Assembly (NCBI GenBank): GCA_018901125.1
Contig: JAHIFE010000222.1
Span: forward strand, 1-54,455
DNA from: Pseudomonadota bacterium
Lineage (GTDB): Bacteria; Desulfobacterota; Desulfobacteria; Desulfobacterales; RPRI01
Length of the DNA: 54,455 nucleotides
Direction of reading: 5' to 3'
Part shown: positions 35,552 to 44,137 of the stretch, one piece after another
Numbering within the stretch: position 1 is the first letter of the stretch
Layout: each line of letters begins with the position of its first letter
Notes under the pieces: model-generated
What the model was told of the DNA's origin: nothing
Database searches by the model: none
The model's input: only the letters and a program-made list of their open reading frames with translations
Program-made: the position numbers and the translations under genes

Positions 35552-36715
35552 CTAAACTTTTTCTATAACAATCGCAGCATTATTTCCCCCAAAAGCAAGG
35601 GAAGTTGATACTGCAAAAGAACCGCTTATTGTTGTATTGACCGCAACAGGGCTTACAGGAATTTCATCTCCTTTGGAAAGAAACCCAGCACTTGCAGGTA
35701 TCCATCCATGTTTAAGCGCTGCCGCAGAAAAAACAGCCTCAATACCTCCAGCACCACCAAGAGTATGACCTGTATATCCTTTTGTTGAAAAATATCTTAC
35801 ATTTTCTCCAAAAACTCTTGATAAAACAGTACTCTCCACTTTATCATTATCAATAGTTCCTGTACCGTGAGCATTTACAAAACATACATCCATTTTAGAT
35901 ATTCCTGAATCGGACAAAGCCTTTTTTATGGCTGATTCAAGGCCTTTGCCTTCCGGATGCGGCGCAGTGAGATGATAGGAATCCGCAGCAGATCCATATC
36001 CTGAAAGGTATAAAAGCGGGGTTTTCCCTCTTTTAATATAAAAATCTTCCCTTTCAAGAATAAGTATTCCGGCTCCTTCTCCTAAGTTAAGACCCGTCCT
36101 GTCTCTGTCGAAGGGTGCGCACAGGGAATTGCTCAATATCCCCAGTGATCCGAATCCGCAAAGAGGAACACGATTTAGTTCATCTGCTCCTCCGGCAATA
36201 ACAATATCACAATTTCCGGATCTTAACCATGAAAGAGCTATCCCGATTGCATCTGTGCCCGAAGAACAGGCGTTGACAACTGTAACAGATGGTCCGGTTG
36301 CTTTTATAAGATATGCAAGTGCTTCTGAAATATTTCCGCGCAAATAACGATCAACCGGCTTTAAATCAACATTTCCGTATTTTTTAAAAGCGCTGTAAAA
36401 TTCAATATCATTAAGTTGGCTTGCCACTGTTGTACCTAAACAAATGCCTGCTTTTACTCCGGAAAGCGGCAGTGAAAAGCCTGCATCCTTAAAAGCTTCT
36501 TTGGCAGCAGTAACAGCAAGAAAGAAAGTGCGTATGCTTTTCGTTTCCACTGTTTCAGCAAGGTCTTTTACTTCAAATACAGGATAAGGCAATACGTTTG
36601 GAAAAAGAGAAACCGGTCCTGCATTTCTTTTACCGTTTTTCATGGAACAGAGGCTTTCTTCCAGATTAAAACCAGCAGCTGAAATTGTTCCTATGCCGGA
36701 TATTACTACTTTCAT
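35552..36715 (-). CDS. Beta-ketoacyl-ACP synthase, intact (KS A)
   Basis: The 387-residue enzyme has the full triad: C150 in VVNACSSG, H283 in VNAHGTGT and H317 in GYTGHTLGGAGG. It elongates acyl-ACP with malonyl-ACP. The chain-length-factor-like gene follows directly, so this is probably the catalytic half of a KS/CLF pair like ApeO/ApeC of aryl polyene synthases. The ACP gene at 36746 precedes it by 30 bases and may be its dedicated carrier. Confidence 0.92.
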   Translation of the reverse strand: MKVVISGIGTISAAGFNLEESLCSMKNGKRNAGPVSLFPNVLPYPVFEVKDLAETVETKSIRTFFLAVTAAKEAFKDAGFSLPLSGVKAGICLGTTVASQLNDIEFYSAFKKYGNVDLKPVDRYLRGNISEALAYLIKATGPSVTVVNACSSGTDAIGIALSWLRSGNCDIVIAGGADELNRVPLCGFGSLGILSNSLCAPFDRDRTGLNLGEGAGILILEREDFYIKRGKTPLLYLSGYGSAADSYHLTAPHPEGKGLESAIKKALSDSGISKMDVCFVNAHGTGTIDNDKVESTVLSRVFGENVRYFSTKGYTGHTLGGAGGIEAVFSAAALKHGWIPASAGFLSKGDEIPVSPVAVNTTISGSFAVSTSLAFGGNNAAIVIEKV

Positions 36716-36745
36716 AAATGATAATAAATATTTTATTGTAAAGGA

Positions 36746-37033
36746 TTATTTTATTCTGGTGTTGTTATATACATATCGGGCAAGAGTATCTATGGAATAA
36801 AATATCTCTTTCCCCTGCTTCATATCTTTTACTTCAAGACCGAAGTTTCTCTGGAGCAACACTACAATTTCCACCGCATCCAGCGAATCAAGACCAAGCC
36901 CTTCTCCGAAAAGGATTTCATCGTCTGCAATCTCATCCGGCTGTATGTCTTCCAGTGACAGACTTTCAATCAGCAACTCTTTTAGCAGCTTTCTGATATC
37001 AGCCAGATTCATTTCTTTAACTTCTTCCATCAA
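36746..37033 (-). CDS. Acyl carrier protein (second of three)
   Basis: The 95-residue acidic protein has the 4'-phosphopantetheine serine S50 in GLGLDSLDAVE. An inner ATG (residue 8, MNLADIRKL) could be the true start. It lies immediately upstream of the KS A/CLF pair, marking it as the likely extension-cycle carrier. Confidence 0.92.
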   Translation of the reverse strand: MMEEVKEMNLADIRKLLKELLIESLSLEDIQPDEIADDEILFGEGLGLDSLDAVEIVVLLQRNFGLEVKDMKQGKEIFYSIDTLARYVYNNTRIK

Positions 37034-37118
37034 CTATTCTCCTTCATTACCTTTCACAACTTCCACATGTTTCTTCTAACCGAATGCCAAGTCAACTACC
37101 ATCGAATAAAAATCCGAT

Positions 37119-38063
37119 CTATTTATCATCTTTCCATATATCATGAAAAAGAAAACACTGATACGGGTTCATATTTACAAAATCTTCCAGTATGCTTGCG
37201 TATTTCTGTATCCATGGGATAAGCTCTATATCTTTTTTCCTGCCGCTGCATTCAGGATAAAGAATGTTGGTTACATCAACCACATATTCATAAGCTGAAA
37301 CCTTTGCAGAAAGCAGAAGCACAATCGGGCATTGTGCCGACGCCGCTATTGCAAAAGCACTGAATGGGAAATATGCATAATCGCCTAAAAATTTTACTTT
37401 AGAAGCTTTGGCTCCATATCTCCTGTCACCCATTATCGAAACAATATGTCCTTTCCCAAGGGCATTCATAATTTCTATGACTCCGCCGAATGCCTGCTCG
37501 GGGGATATGATATTTATATCTCCTTCTTCATATCCAACATTCAAAAAATCCCGTACCGCTTCATTATCTTCCTTTCGCATAAGAAGAAATACTTTTTTGC
37601 CAAGTTTATTAAGAGCAGTAAGCGCTATCTGCCAGTTTCCTAAATGAGATGTAAGTAAAATCGCACCACGATCCGAATTGTTCAAAACATTCGCAAGCCC
37701 ATCATAGCCATTAACTCTTATATCAAAAGCACCCTTCTTCGAGCAGACAACAGAAAAACGGTCTATAAGTTGTCTTCCCTGACTTACAAAAAGTTTGTAA
37801 ATATGAAAATATTTTTTAAAATACCCACTTTCAGGAAATCTCTTTTCTATATATGATCGGGCAGAAGATACTGCATCTTTGTCAAAAACAAGATAATAAA
37901 GAGATACAAAATACAGCAGCCCGTATGCTCCATAAAGTCCTGAAACACGGATAAACATCTTAAAAAACCAGAAACCAAGCCTGTTTCCTCTTTTACGCGA
38001 AACTGTCTTTTTATCGGCATCATCTTTTTGCTGATCCGGTTTTTCATCATCCGCCAAAAGCAA
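37119..38063 (-). CDS. LpxL/HtrB-like lipid acyltransferase
   Basis: The 314-residue protein has a membrane-anchoring N-terminal region (about residues 32-60) and a LABLAT-type acyltransferase domain with SHLGNWQIAL, where H140 matches the catalytic histidine, followed by LMRKED and GDRRYGAKASKVKFLG. The usual glutamate five residues after the histidine is Gln145, which may reduce or alter activity. Aryl polyene clusters carry similar acyltransferases that attach the polyene to a lipid carrier. It is one base from the glycosyltransferase gene upstream. Confidence 0.85.
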   Translation of the reverse strand: MLLADDEKPDQQKDDADKKTVSRKRGNRLGFWFFKMFIRVSGLYGAYGLLYFVSLYYLVFDKDAVSSARSYIEKRFPESGYFKKYFHIYKLFVSQGRQLIDRFSVVCSKKGAFDIRVNGYDGLANVLNNSDRGAILLTSHLGNWQIALTALNKLGKKVFLLMRKEDNEAVRDFLNVGYEEGDINIISPEQAFGGVIEIMNALGKGHIVSIMGDRRYGAKASKVKFLGDYAYFPFSAFAIAASAQCPIVLLLSAKVSAYEYVVDVTNILYPECSGRKKDIELIPWIQKYASILEDFVNMNPYQCFLFHDIWKDDK

Positions 38064-38798
38064 TCACATCTCCTTTTTAAATAAAATCAGTTGTAAAAGA
38101 CGTCTGCCTACAAGCCTTGTATGCATGAGAGAAATACGGACATTATCTGTTATCGGTTTAAAAGCCGAAATCCTTTCCTGAGACTTTGGATACCAAACTT
38201 CTATATCTACAGTCTTTAATTTAAGCCCTGCCCATACGGCTCTTGCAAGTATTTCAGCTTCGAAATCATAATGGGAGCCATAAAACTTCATCCTTGAAAT
38301 ATATTTTAGCGGATACGCTCTGAATCCGCTTTGGCAGTCATTGAGAGTAATGCCGGTTTCTACGCGCAACCAGAACGAAGCGAATTTTCTTCCAAACCGG
38401 CTTGAACCGGGTACATTCTTAATATTAAAATTTCTGCAACCAACAACAATACTGGTTTCATCATCTTGCAAAAGGGGTATAAATTTTTTCAGGTCTTTTG
38501 GATAATGCTGACCGTCCGCATCTATAGTTATCATAAAAAGACCATCTTTTTCTGCTATATATTTTGCAGCAGAAATTATGGCCTCTCCTTTTCCTCTGTT
38601 TTTTTCATGGCTTATTACTTTAATATCTGAACCTGCAAACATTTGAGCAATATTTGCATCAGTGCTTCCATCATCAACAACAAGAATATTTTTTAAGTAC
38701 AAACTGCATTTATCGGCGACACTTTTTACCGTAGCACAATTGTTATAAACCGGAATAACACACCAGATCCGGTCTGTTTTAACATCACTTTCCGGCAT
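38064..38798 (-). CDS. Family 2 glycosyltransferase (dolichol-phosphate-mannose-synthase-like)
   Basis: Taken from ATG 38798 (244 residues) because the GT-A domain begins right after it: CVIPVYNNCATVKS, VVDDGSTDANI, KNRGKGEAIISAAKYI and the metal-binding TIDADGQHYPKD. A longer reading from 38918 would lie mostly within the upstream gene. RSRFGRKFASFWLRVETG and DCQSGFRAYPL resemble polyprenyl-phosphate or lipid glycosyltransferases, and APE clusters include such a gene. It probably glycosylates the lipid anchor or the product. It overlaps the radical SAM gene end by 14 bases. Confidence 0.86.
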   Translation of the reverse strand: MPESDVKTDRIWCVIPVYNNCATVKSVADKCSLYLKNILVVDDGSTDANIAQMFAGSDIKVISHEKNRGKGEAIISAAKYIAEKDGLFMITIDADGQHYPKDLKKFIPLLQDDETSIVVGCRNFNIKNVPGSSRFGRKFASFWLRVETGITLNDCQSGFRAYPLKYISRMKFYGSHYDFEAEILARAVWAGLKLKTVDIEVWYPKSQERISAFKPITDNVRISLMHTRLVGRRLLQLILFKKEM

Positions 38799-40158
38799 TT
38801 GCTCTATGCTTTCTTGTTTTTTTCCCGCCAGGAACAAGCATATCCCACAGTGATCCTGAATAACCAAGTTTGTGCAAAAACTGCAAACTCCCATCCATGG
38901 CATCCGGAGGAAAAACACAATTTCTTATACCCGAGAATCCGTCCGTCAGAGTCTTTTCAAGCCATTGTCTTTCAATTCCCGGAGCAATATAATAAACTGA
39001 TTCAAGAAGAGAATCTTTATTTGAAACAAGCCCTTCATCAAGTGCAATCCTGTGAAGGATCGTATTCGGAAGTATTCGAATACCCATGAAAATAAACGAT
39101 ACCGTATTTTTAAGACTTTTTATGTTTTCAAGTCCCTCCATAACCGTATCTTTGGTTTCGCCGGGACAGCCAAACATATAAAAATGTGCAGTTGCCACCT
39201 GGTGTCTGGCAAAAAGATCATTACACTCAGCAATATCTTTGAATCTGAATGGCTTTCCAAGCCTTTTTAAAGTAGTATCAGTTGATGCATCCGCACCTAT
39301 TTCAACAGCTTTAAGCCCGGTCTCTTTCATAAGAGCAATATGCTCGTCTTTTAATCCTTCGGGTTTAAAAAAAGCCGTCCATGGTATATTAATCTTTCTG
39401 CTTTTCATTTCCCGAATAACTTCAATGTAGGCTTCCTCATCGTCATTAAACACCGAATCTGTAAAAAAGATATAGCCTACCTTGTGATCGTTTATTAAAA
39501 TCTCTATATCGTTTACCACTGATGCCGGATCACGCAAACGAACAGCCGACCCTTCCAGAAGCGGATAAGAACAGTAAATACATTTATGATTACAACCGCG
39601 TTTTGTCTGTAGTGAGGCTATGTTTCCGCTTTTTTGATAAAACTGCATGATGTCCAAATCATAGCTGGCAGATGGTATTTCTTTTCCTTGCAGAAAATTT
39701 GAAGACCGGATGCAACGGTTTTCCGGATATATTCCTTTTTGCGCATTATCGGCGAATTGAACCATCAGAGATTCGCCCTCTCCTACAATCCCGTAATCTG
39801 CTCCGATTTTGTCTAAGACAGCTTCAGGCATAATCGAAAATCCTGATCCACCCATAACAACAGGCACGCTGCTTACCTGGCGGACTCTTTTAACAATCTC
39901 TTCGACGGCATCTATATAACGCTGTTCGTTTAAAAGGTTAACATTATCGATGTTTCTCATCGATATGCCGATAATGCCGGGGGAAAAAGATCTGATTTCA
40001 TTTTCAATCGATTCTAAGGACATATTGTTTTGAAGAAAATCGATTTGGCGCACCGCATGACCTGCATTGTTTAATGCACTGGAAACCATTGCTATTCCCA
40101 GCGGATAAACATAATATGGTGTGCTGGCTACATTTGCGCCAATCAGTAATATCTTCAT
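38785..40158 (-). CDS. B12-binding radical SAM enzyme (second of three)
   Basis: The 457-residue protein has a cobalamin-type N-terminal domain (GIIGISMRNIDNV, VVMGGSGFSIMPE) and radical SAM cysteines C189-x3-C193-x2-C196 in RGCNHKCIYC, followed by IFFTDSVFND, a GxIxGxxxE-like region and FMGIRILPNT in the C-terminal part. Its start overlaps the stop of the third radical SAM gene by 4 bases, so the two are made together and may act in sequence. Possible jobs are methylation, cyclisation or double-bond chemistry on an ACP-bound chain. Confidence 0.88.
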   Translation of the reverse strand: MKILLIGANVASTPYYVYPLGIAMVSSALNNAGHAVRQIDFLQNNMSLESIENEIRSFSPGIIGISMRNIDNVNLLNEQRYIDAVEEIVKRVRQVSSVPVVMGGSGFSIMPEAVLDKIGADYGIVGEGESLMVQFADNAQKGIYPENRCIRSSNFLQGKEIPSASYDLDIMQFYQKSGNIASLQTKRGCNHKCIYCSYPLLEGSAVRLRDPASVVNDIEILINDHKVGYIFFTDSVFNDDEEAYIEVIREMKSRKINIPWTAFFKPEGLKDEHIALMKETGLKAVEIGADASTDTTLKRLGKPFRFKDIAECNDLFARHQVATAHFYMFGCPGETKDTVMEGLENIKSLKNTVSFIFMGIRILPNTILHRIALDEGLVSNKDSLLESVYYIAPGIERQWLEKTLTDGFSGIRNCVFPPDAMDGSLQFLHKLGYSGSLWDMLVPGGKKTRKHRANAGK

Positions 40159-41429
40159 ATTTTTCCGGCCCCGCTTTTTGACAGTTTTCTTTTTCGTCCG
40201 CCTGCAACAGAATATTTTTTATGTGTTCCGTCGAGTTTTTCTTTTTCAATTACTTTGATAAACAGCTTGGCCATCTGGATTTCCTTACACATCTTCGAAT
40301 AAAAGGTATCCCAGGCGTATTCATACATTTTCTGAAGTGAATCAACGCTCATCTTTGCGGGTTTGAAGACAACCTCATCAGCGGAATAACGTATCCAGTC
40401 GTTATGAAGAATCCTGTTTTCTTTTTCAAGCTTTGCTCTTATCGGTGTGTGAGGAAACGGGGTAAGAATTGTAAATTCGGCAAGATCAAGATCAATGTCC
40501 AGTAAAAAATCAACAAGTCTTTTTATATAATCTTCATCATGATCATCTGTTCCAAGGATTATAGTGCCTTCAACGCCGATGCCTCTTTCTTTTAAACGCT
40601 TTACTCTGTTTCTGATATGATCGGAAGTGTCGACAATCGCCTGATAAACATACCAGCAGCCGGCTTTAGCAGCAAGATCGAGAATTTCATCATCATCTTT
40701 TATAGGATGTGATATCCATTTCTTTTTTAACGGAGCTATTGCTTTAAACAAAGCTTTTTCCCACTCATCATCCTGGGCCAAAGAATTATCCACAATAAAC
40801 AAACGATTGTTTTTTATGCTTTCCATTTCAGCAACAACTGCATCAATAGGCCGCGGCCGAAATTTTCTTCCCCCAAGATATGGCGTACAGCAGGGAAAGC
40901 AGTTAAAACGGCAGCCGCGGGATGCATGCATAAGATCAACCATCTGAACCCCGCGAAAATTATATTTTTCCCGGTTTAGTATACTTCTTCTTGCAGTTCC
41001 TATAAGAGATGTTTCAGGAAAATCATGATAAAAATCATATAATTTTTTAAGTTTTCCGTTTTCAAAATCACTTATAACATTATCAAAATGACCTTCGGCT
41101 TCTCCCACAAACACAGAATCTGCATGCAGCATAGTCTCATCAACATGCAGCATTGTTGCTATGCCGCCAAATATCACTTTTTTACCTCGTGCCCTGTATT
41201 CATCAGCTATTTCCCAGGCACGGGGTATCTGGCATGTAAGCATAACGGAAAGCGCAATCAAGTCTGCATTTTCATTAAAATCAAGTTGATCAATATTTTC
41301 ATCGCAGAATGAAATTTCTATATCATCTCTTACGGCAGCGGCAAAAACTACTGGTCCATGAGGAGGAAGGTTAAATTCCGGCTGGTTTTTTAATTTGGGC
41401 CATCTTGGATAAATCAGTTTTATCTTCAC
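40155..41429 (-). CDS. B12-binding radical SAM enzyme (third of three)
   Basis: The 424-residue protein has the N-terminal B12-binding-like fold (DLIALSVMLTCQIPRAWEI, KKVIFGGIATML) and cluster cysteines C173-x3-C177-x2-C180 in RGCRFNCFPC. The C-terminal part is unusually basic (GGRKRKLSKSGAGK). It lies 34 bases downstream of the half-size KS-like gene and overlaps the next radical SAM gene. The substrate cannot be read from sequence; operon position suggests the acyl chain or its lipid anchor. Confidence 0.88.
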   Translation of the reverse strand: MKIKLIYPRWPKLKNQPEFNLPPHGPVVFAAAVRDDIEISFCDENIDQLDFNENADLIALSVMLTCQIPRAWEIADEYRARGKKVIFGGIATMLHVDETMLHADSVFVGEAEGHFDNVISDFENGKLKKLYDFYHDFPETSLIGTARRSILNREKYNFRGVQMVDLMHASRGCRFNCFPCCTPYLGGRKFRPRPIDAVVAEMESIKNNRLFIVDNSLAQDDEWEKALFKAIAPLKKKWISHPIKDDDEILDLAAKAGCWYVYQAIVDTSDHIRNRVKRLKERGIGVEGTIILGTDDHDEDYIKRLVDFLLDIDLDLAEFTILTPFPHTPIRAKLEKENRILHNDWIRYSADEVVFKPAKMSVDSLQKMYEYAWDTFYSKMCKEIQMAKLFIKVIEKEKLDGTHKKYSVAGGRKRKLSKSGAGKI

Positions 41430-41463
41430 AAAATTCCTCTTATTAATATGCAGATACTAATAT

Positions 41464-42135
41464 CTATTTCAAATCTGACAGAGCTGATATCATTTCATCA
41501 AATGATGATTTTTCTGCTGCAAAAATCACATTTTCAAGTGTTAAACTCCTTTTGTTTGAAATATCATCTTTATTTTCCAGAACAAAAGATATGGCATCGG
41601 ATTCTTCGGCATTAACCGCAAGCATAGCTGTGGCTTCTTTCTCAATAATGCTTCTTTTGGCAAAACCAAGAAGAGAAGATAATTTATTTTCCTTAAAAGA
41701 CATATGAAGCAATGGACCGCTTAAACCAAAATGAATCGCAGCTTCTGCCAGAGGTGTTGATGGCAGCGTATATACAAAAAGATTTCCCCTTGCAAGTATT
41801 CTCCCGCTGTCAATATAATCCTTATAATAATTAATATTTGATTCCAGACATCCTTCTTCGTTGGTGCCCATAATCCCCATATCCCTTTTATGGGCATGTT
41901 TATGATCATTGGAATAGGATATGCCGGCGTCTTTTAGGGCAAGGGCTGCGCAAAAGCAGGTCGTTCTTGATATCATATCGAATCTTCCAAAGTTTTTTAC
42001 AGGGTATAAAAAAATTGATTCATTTTTAAAACAAGAATGCAAAGAATTAAATCCTTCATGAGATTTTTTATCTTTTTCTATTATACATCCATATTCTTTA
42101 TGGTTAACCCAGCCTATACCGGTTACAACAATCAT
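41464..42135 (-). CDS. Half-size ketosynthase-like protein (degenerate)
   Basis: Read from ATG 42135, eight bases past the stop of the intact KS upstream, the product is 223 residues. Its start MIVVTGIGWVN is the typical ketosynthase opening, and TTCFCAALALKDAGI matches the helix before the active site. The nucleophile region has become GLSGPLLHMSFKEN without a cysteine, and the whole second half with both histidines is missing. It could act as a truncated chain-length-factor or structural partner of KS B (42143-43267). The frame is intact, arguing against simple decay. Confidence 0.68.
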   Translation of the reverse strand: MIVVTGIGWVNHKEYGCIIEKDKKSHEGFNSLHSCFKNESIFLYPVKNFGRFDMISRTTCFCAALALKDAGISYSNDHKHAHKRDMGIMGTNEEGCLESNINYYKDYIDSGRILARGNLFVYTLPSTPLAEAAIHFGLSGPLLHMSFKENKLSSLLGFAKRSIIEKEATAMLAVNAEESDAISFVLENKDDISNKRSLTLENVIFAAEKSSFDEMISALSDLK

Positions 42136-42142
42136 GATATCC

Positions 42143-43267
42143 CTATATCTTAAGTATAAGGGCAGAATTAACTCCCCCAAAACCTGAGTTGGTTGATAGC
42201 GTATAAGAGCTTTCAAAAGTTTGCGGATATGGAAAAACCCAGCCTTCGGCTTCTTCATCAATATCAAATAAATTTACAGTAGGCGGAGTAATTTTTTTAT
42301 CCAGAGACTTAAATGAAATTATTATTTCGAGAAGGCCGGCAGCACCCAACGTATGACCTATCCCGCCTTTAACTGAATATACCGGTAATGTGTTTTCAGC
42401 AAAAACTGACCTGATCGCTTTCATTTCCATCGAGTCATTATATACAGTCCCTGTTCCATGGGCGGATATAGATCCGATCTTGTTTTCTGCGATACCAGCA
42501 GATTTCAATGCAGTATAAATCGCCTGGTAAAGGCCACTTCCATCTCTTGAAGGACCGGTTATGTGGTTTGCATCGTTAGTCAAACCCCAGCCTGCAACCT
42601 CTCCCATTACTGCCGTGTTGCCTTTTGCAGCCCTTTCTTCGCTCATAAGAAGCATGTAGCCTGCTGCTTCACCAAGGCTTAAACCCTGTCTGTTTTTATC
42701 AAAAGGTTTCGCAACATCAGGATCAAGAGCCATAAGAGAAGAAAAACCGGCTGTTACAAATTCCGAAACACAATCGCAACCGATAACAAGAATACAATCA
42801 TAAACCTTGTTTCGTATCAGTGATGCAGCTCTTGAAACTGCTATGCTTGATGAGGCACATGCCGAGGAAACAACCATTCCCTTACCAAAGGTTCCGGTAA
42901 GAAGCATTATCTTATCAAGCAGACAGTCCGGCAGACTTTTTTCCGGATTGTTTTCTTCATCTAAAACAAACCGTTGCACAAATTCTATATCACCATTTGT
43001 TGTGGCAAGAATTATAAAAGTGTCATACGGTATTTCAATTGAACTCTTATCAAGAAGCGGCCTTAACATCTGCATGACAAGCGACTCGTCCGGTTTCATT
43101 GTCAAACCGGGAACAGTTGCAGCATTGCCGGTTTGCAGGTTATGTGTTGGAAAACGTTCGATAGGACGTATGGCCGTTTTTCCTGAGAAAAGCCCTTCCC
43201 AGCACACATCTGTTCCCCAGCCATAAGAAGTAACCATATCAGCTGCTACTGAAACTACTTTTATCAT
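42143..43267 (-). CDS. Beta-ketoacyl-ACP synthase, intact (KS B)
   Basis: The 374-residue enzyme keeps C137 in VSSACASSS, H270 in ISAHGTGT and H305 in GGIGHTLGAAG. It resembles the extension or starter ketosynthases of aryl polyene clusters. The downstream half-size KS-like gene follows after 7 bases, and the thioesterase gene upstream overlaps it by 4. Its acyl-chain preference cannot be told. Confidence 0.9.
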   Translation of the reverse strand: MIKVVSVAADMVTSYGWGTDVCWEGLFSGKTAIRPIERFPTHNLQTGNAATVPGLTMKPDESLVMQMLRPLLDKSSIEIPYDTFIILATTNGDIEFVQRFVLDEENNPEKSLPDCLLDKIMLLTGTFGKGMVVSSACASSSIAVSRAASLIRNKVYDCILVIGCDCVSEFVTAGFSSLMALDPDVAKPFDKNRQGLSLGEAAGYMLLMSEERAAKGNTAVMGEVAGWGLTNDANHITGPSRDGSGLYQAIYTALKSAGIAENKIGSISAHGTGTVYNDSMEMKAIRSVFAENTLPVYSVKGGIGHTLGAAGLLEIIISFKSLDKKITPPTVNLFDIDEEAEGWVFPYPQTFESSYTLSTNSGFGGVNSALILKI

Positions 43268-43764
43268 TTAAAGTCTCCGGCCATCCATTTATTACGGCAT
43301 CTTTCAAGAAGTTCCGGTGATGCTATAATAGCCTCCCCGCTTAAGGCATCCGTAAACATCTGTATGGTATAACCTGCGGCTGAAATTCTCTGATCCTGCT
43401 TTGTAATTAAAAACTCGGTATTAAGCCTTGCGCCTTCATCCCAAATGAGAGATGCCGTAACAGTAAATTCTTCATCTAACATCAGCGGAAGATAATAATC
43501 TATATGAAATTGTACTATGGGAGCCCTTAGATTCGATTCATAAAAAGCTTTATATGTAAGACCGCATTTTTTTCCAAGCATGGAAGATGCTTCTTCAAAA
43601 AATTCGGGGTATCTCCCATACCATGAAATTCCCATAACATCTGCTTCGCTGAATCTGACACGTCGTGTTATAACAGCTGAAACAGGCTCCGGAACTCCTT
43701 TCACACGTTCAAAATAACCGTTTTTCCGTCTCCGTAATAATTGAAATTTTTTATTGCTGTTCAT
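43264..43764 (-). CDS. Hotdog-fold acyl-CoA/ACP thioesterase
   Basis: The 166-residue protein matches the 4-hydroxybenzoyl-CoA thioesterase (YbgC-like) family: RVRFSEADVMGISWYGRYPEFFEEA contains the active-site aspartate and tyrosine region, and FHIDYYLPLMLDE follows. It would release or edit acyl chains from ACP or CoA. APE clusters contain a comparable thioesterase. The 4-base overlap with the KS gene ties it to the pathway. Confidence 0.85.
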   Translation of the reverse strand: MNSNKKFQLLRRRKNGYFERVKGVPEPVSAVITRRVRFSEADVMGISWYGRYPEFFEEASSMLGKKCGLTYKAFYESNLRAPIVQFHIDYYLPLMLDEEFTVTASLIWDEGARLNTEFLITKQDQRISAAGYTIQMFTDALSGEAIIASPELLERCRNKWMAGDFK

Positions 43765-43765
43765 G

Positions 43766-44137
43766 TCAAATTACCATCAGCTTTAATTGCATTTCGGCAA
43801 TCTTTTTATCACCGCTTGTTACTGATGCCTTTACTTTTATTTCGTTTGATATTTCACCCGGTTTTGTAGAAGTAATAATAATTTCCTGATTGGCAGATAC
43901 GGGAGCAATAAACTTTGCCAGCAAAATCTGTGTTAAGCAAATTTTATTTCCATAAAAATTTTCAAGCATTGCAATTACCGCCTGAATTTTACATACACCG
44001 GGCAAAATAGGTTTGTCTGGAAAATGGCCTTTAAAACCTGCAAATTCAGGAGAAAATATAAATCTTGCTTTTATACCTTCTTCACTTTCCATAAGCTCTT
44101 GCATAGATTCATTTATCTGTTGCATCAGCATGCTCAC
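43766..44137 (-). CDS. FabZ-like 3-hydroxyacyl-ACP dehydratase
   Basis: The 123-residue hotdog protein contains GHFPDKPILPGVCKIQAVIAM, with the catalytic histidine of FabZ/FabA-type dehydratases in GHFP and a downstream helix that usually holds the acidic partner; here it reads KIQAVIAM, so the typical Glu/Asp is not obvious. It would dehydrate 3-hydroxyacyl-ACP to the enoyl form, extending the conjugated chain. It overlaps the upstream lipoprotein gene (ATGA). Confidence 0.82.
   Translation of the reverse strand: MSMLMQQINESMQELMESEEGIKARFIFSPEFAGFKGHFPDKPILPGVCKIQAVIAMLENFYGNKICLTQILLAKFIAPVSANQEIIITSTKPGEISNEIKVKASVTSGDKKIAEMQLKLMVI

Noticed and set aside
38064-38918. Longer glycosyltransferase reading from 38918
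   Set aside because: The first 40 residues overlap the radical SAM gene and have no domain similarity; the GT-A domain begins at 38798.
41464-42267. Longer half-KS reading from 42267
   Set aside because: The extra 44 residues lie almost wholly inside the upstream KS gene and lack the ketosynthase start; MIVVTGIGW at 42135 is the natural opening.
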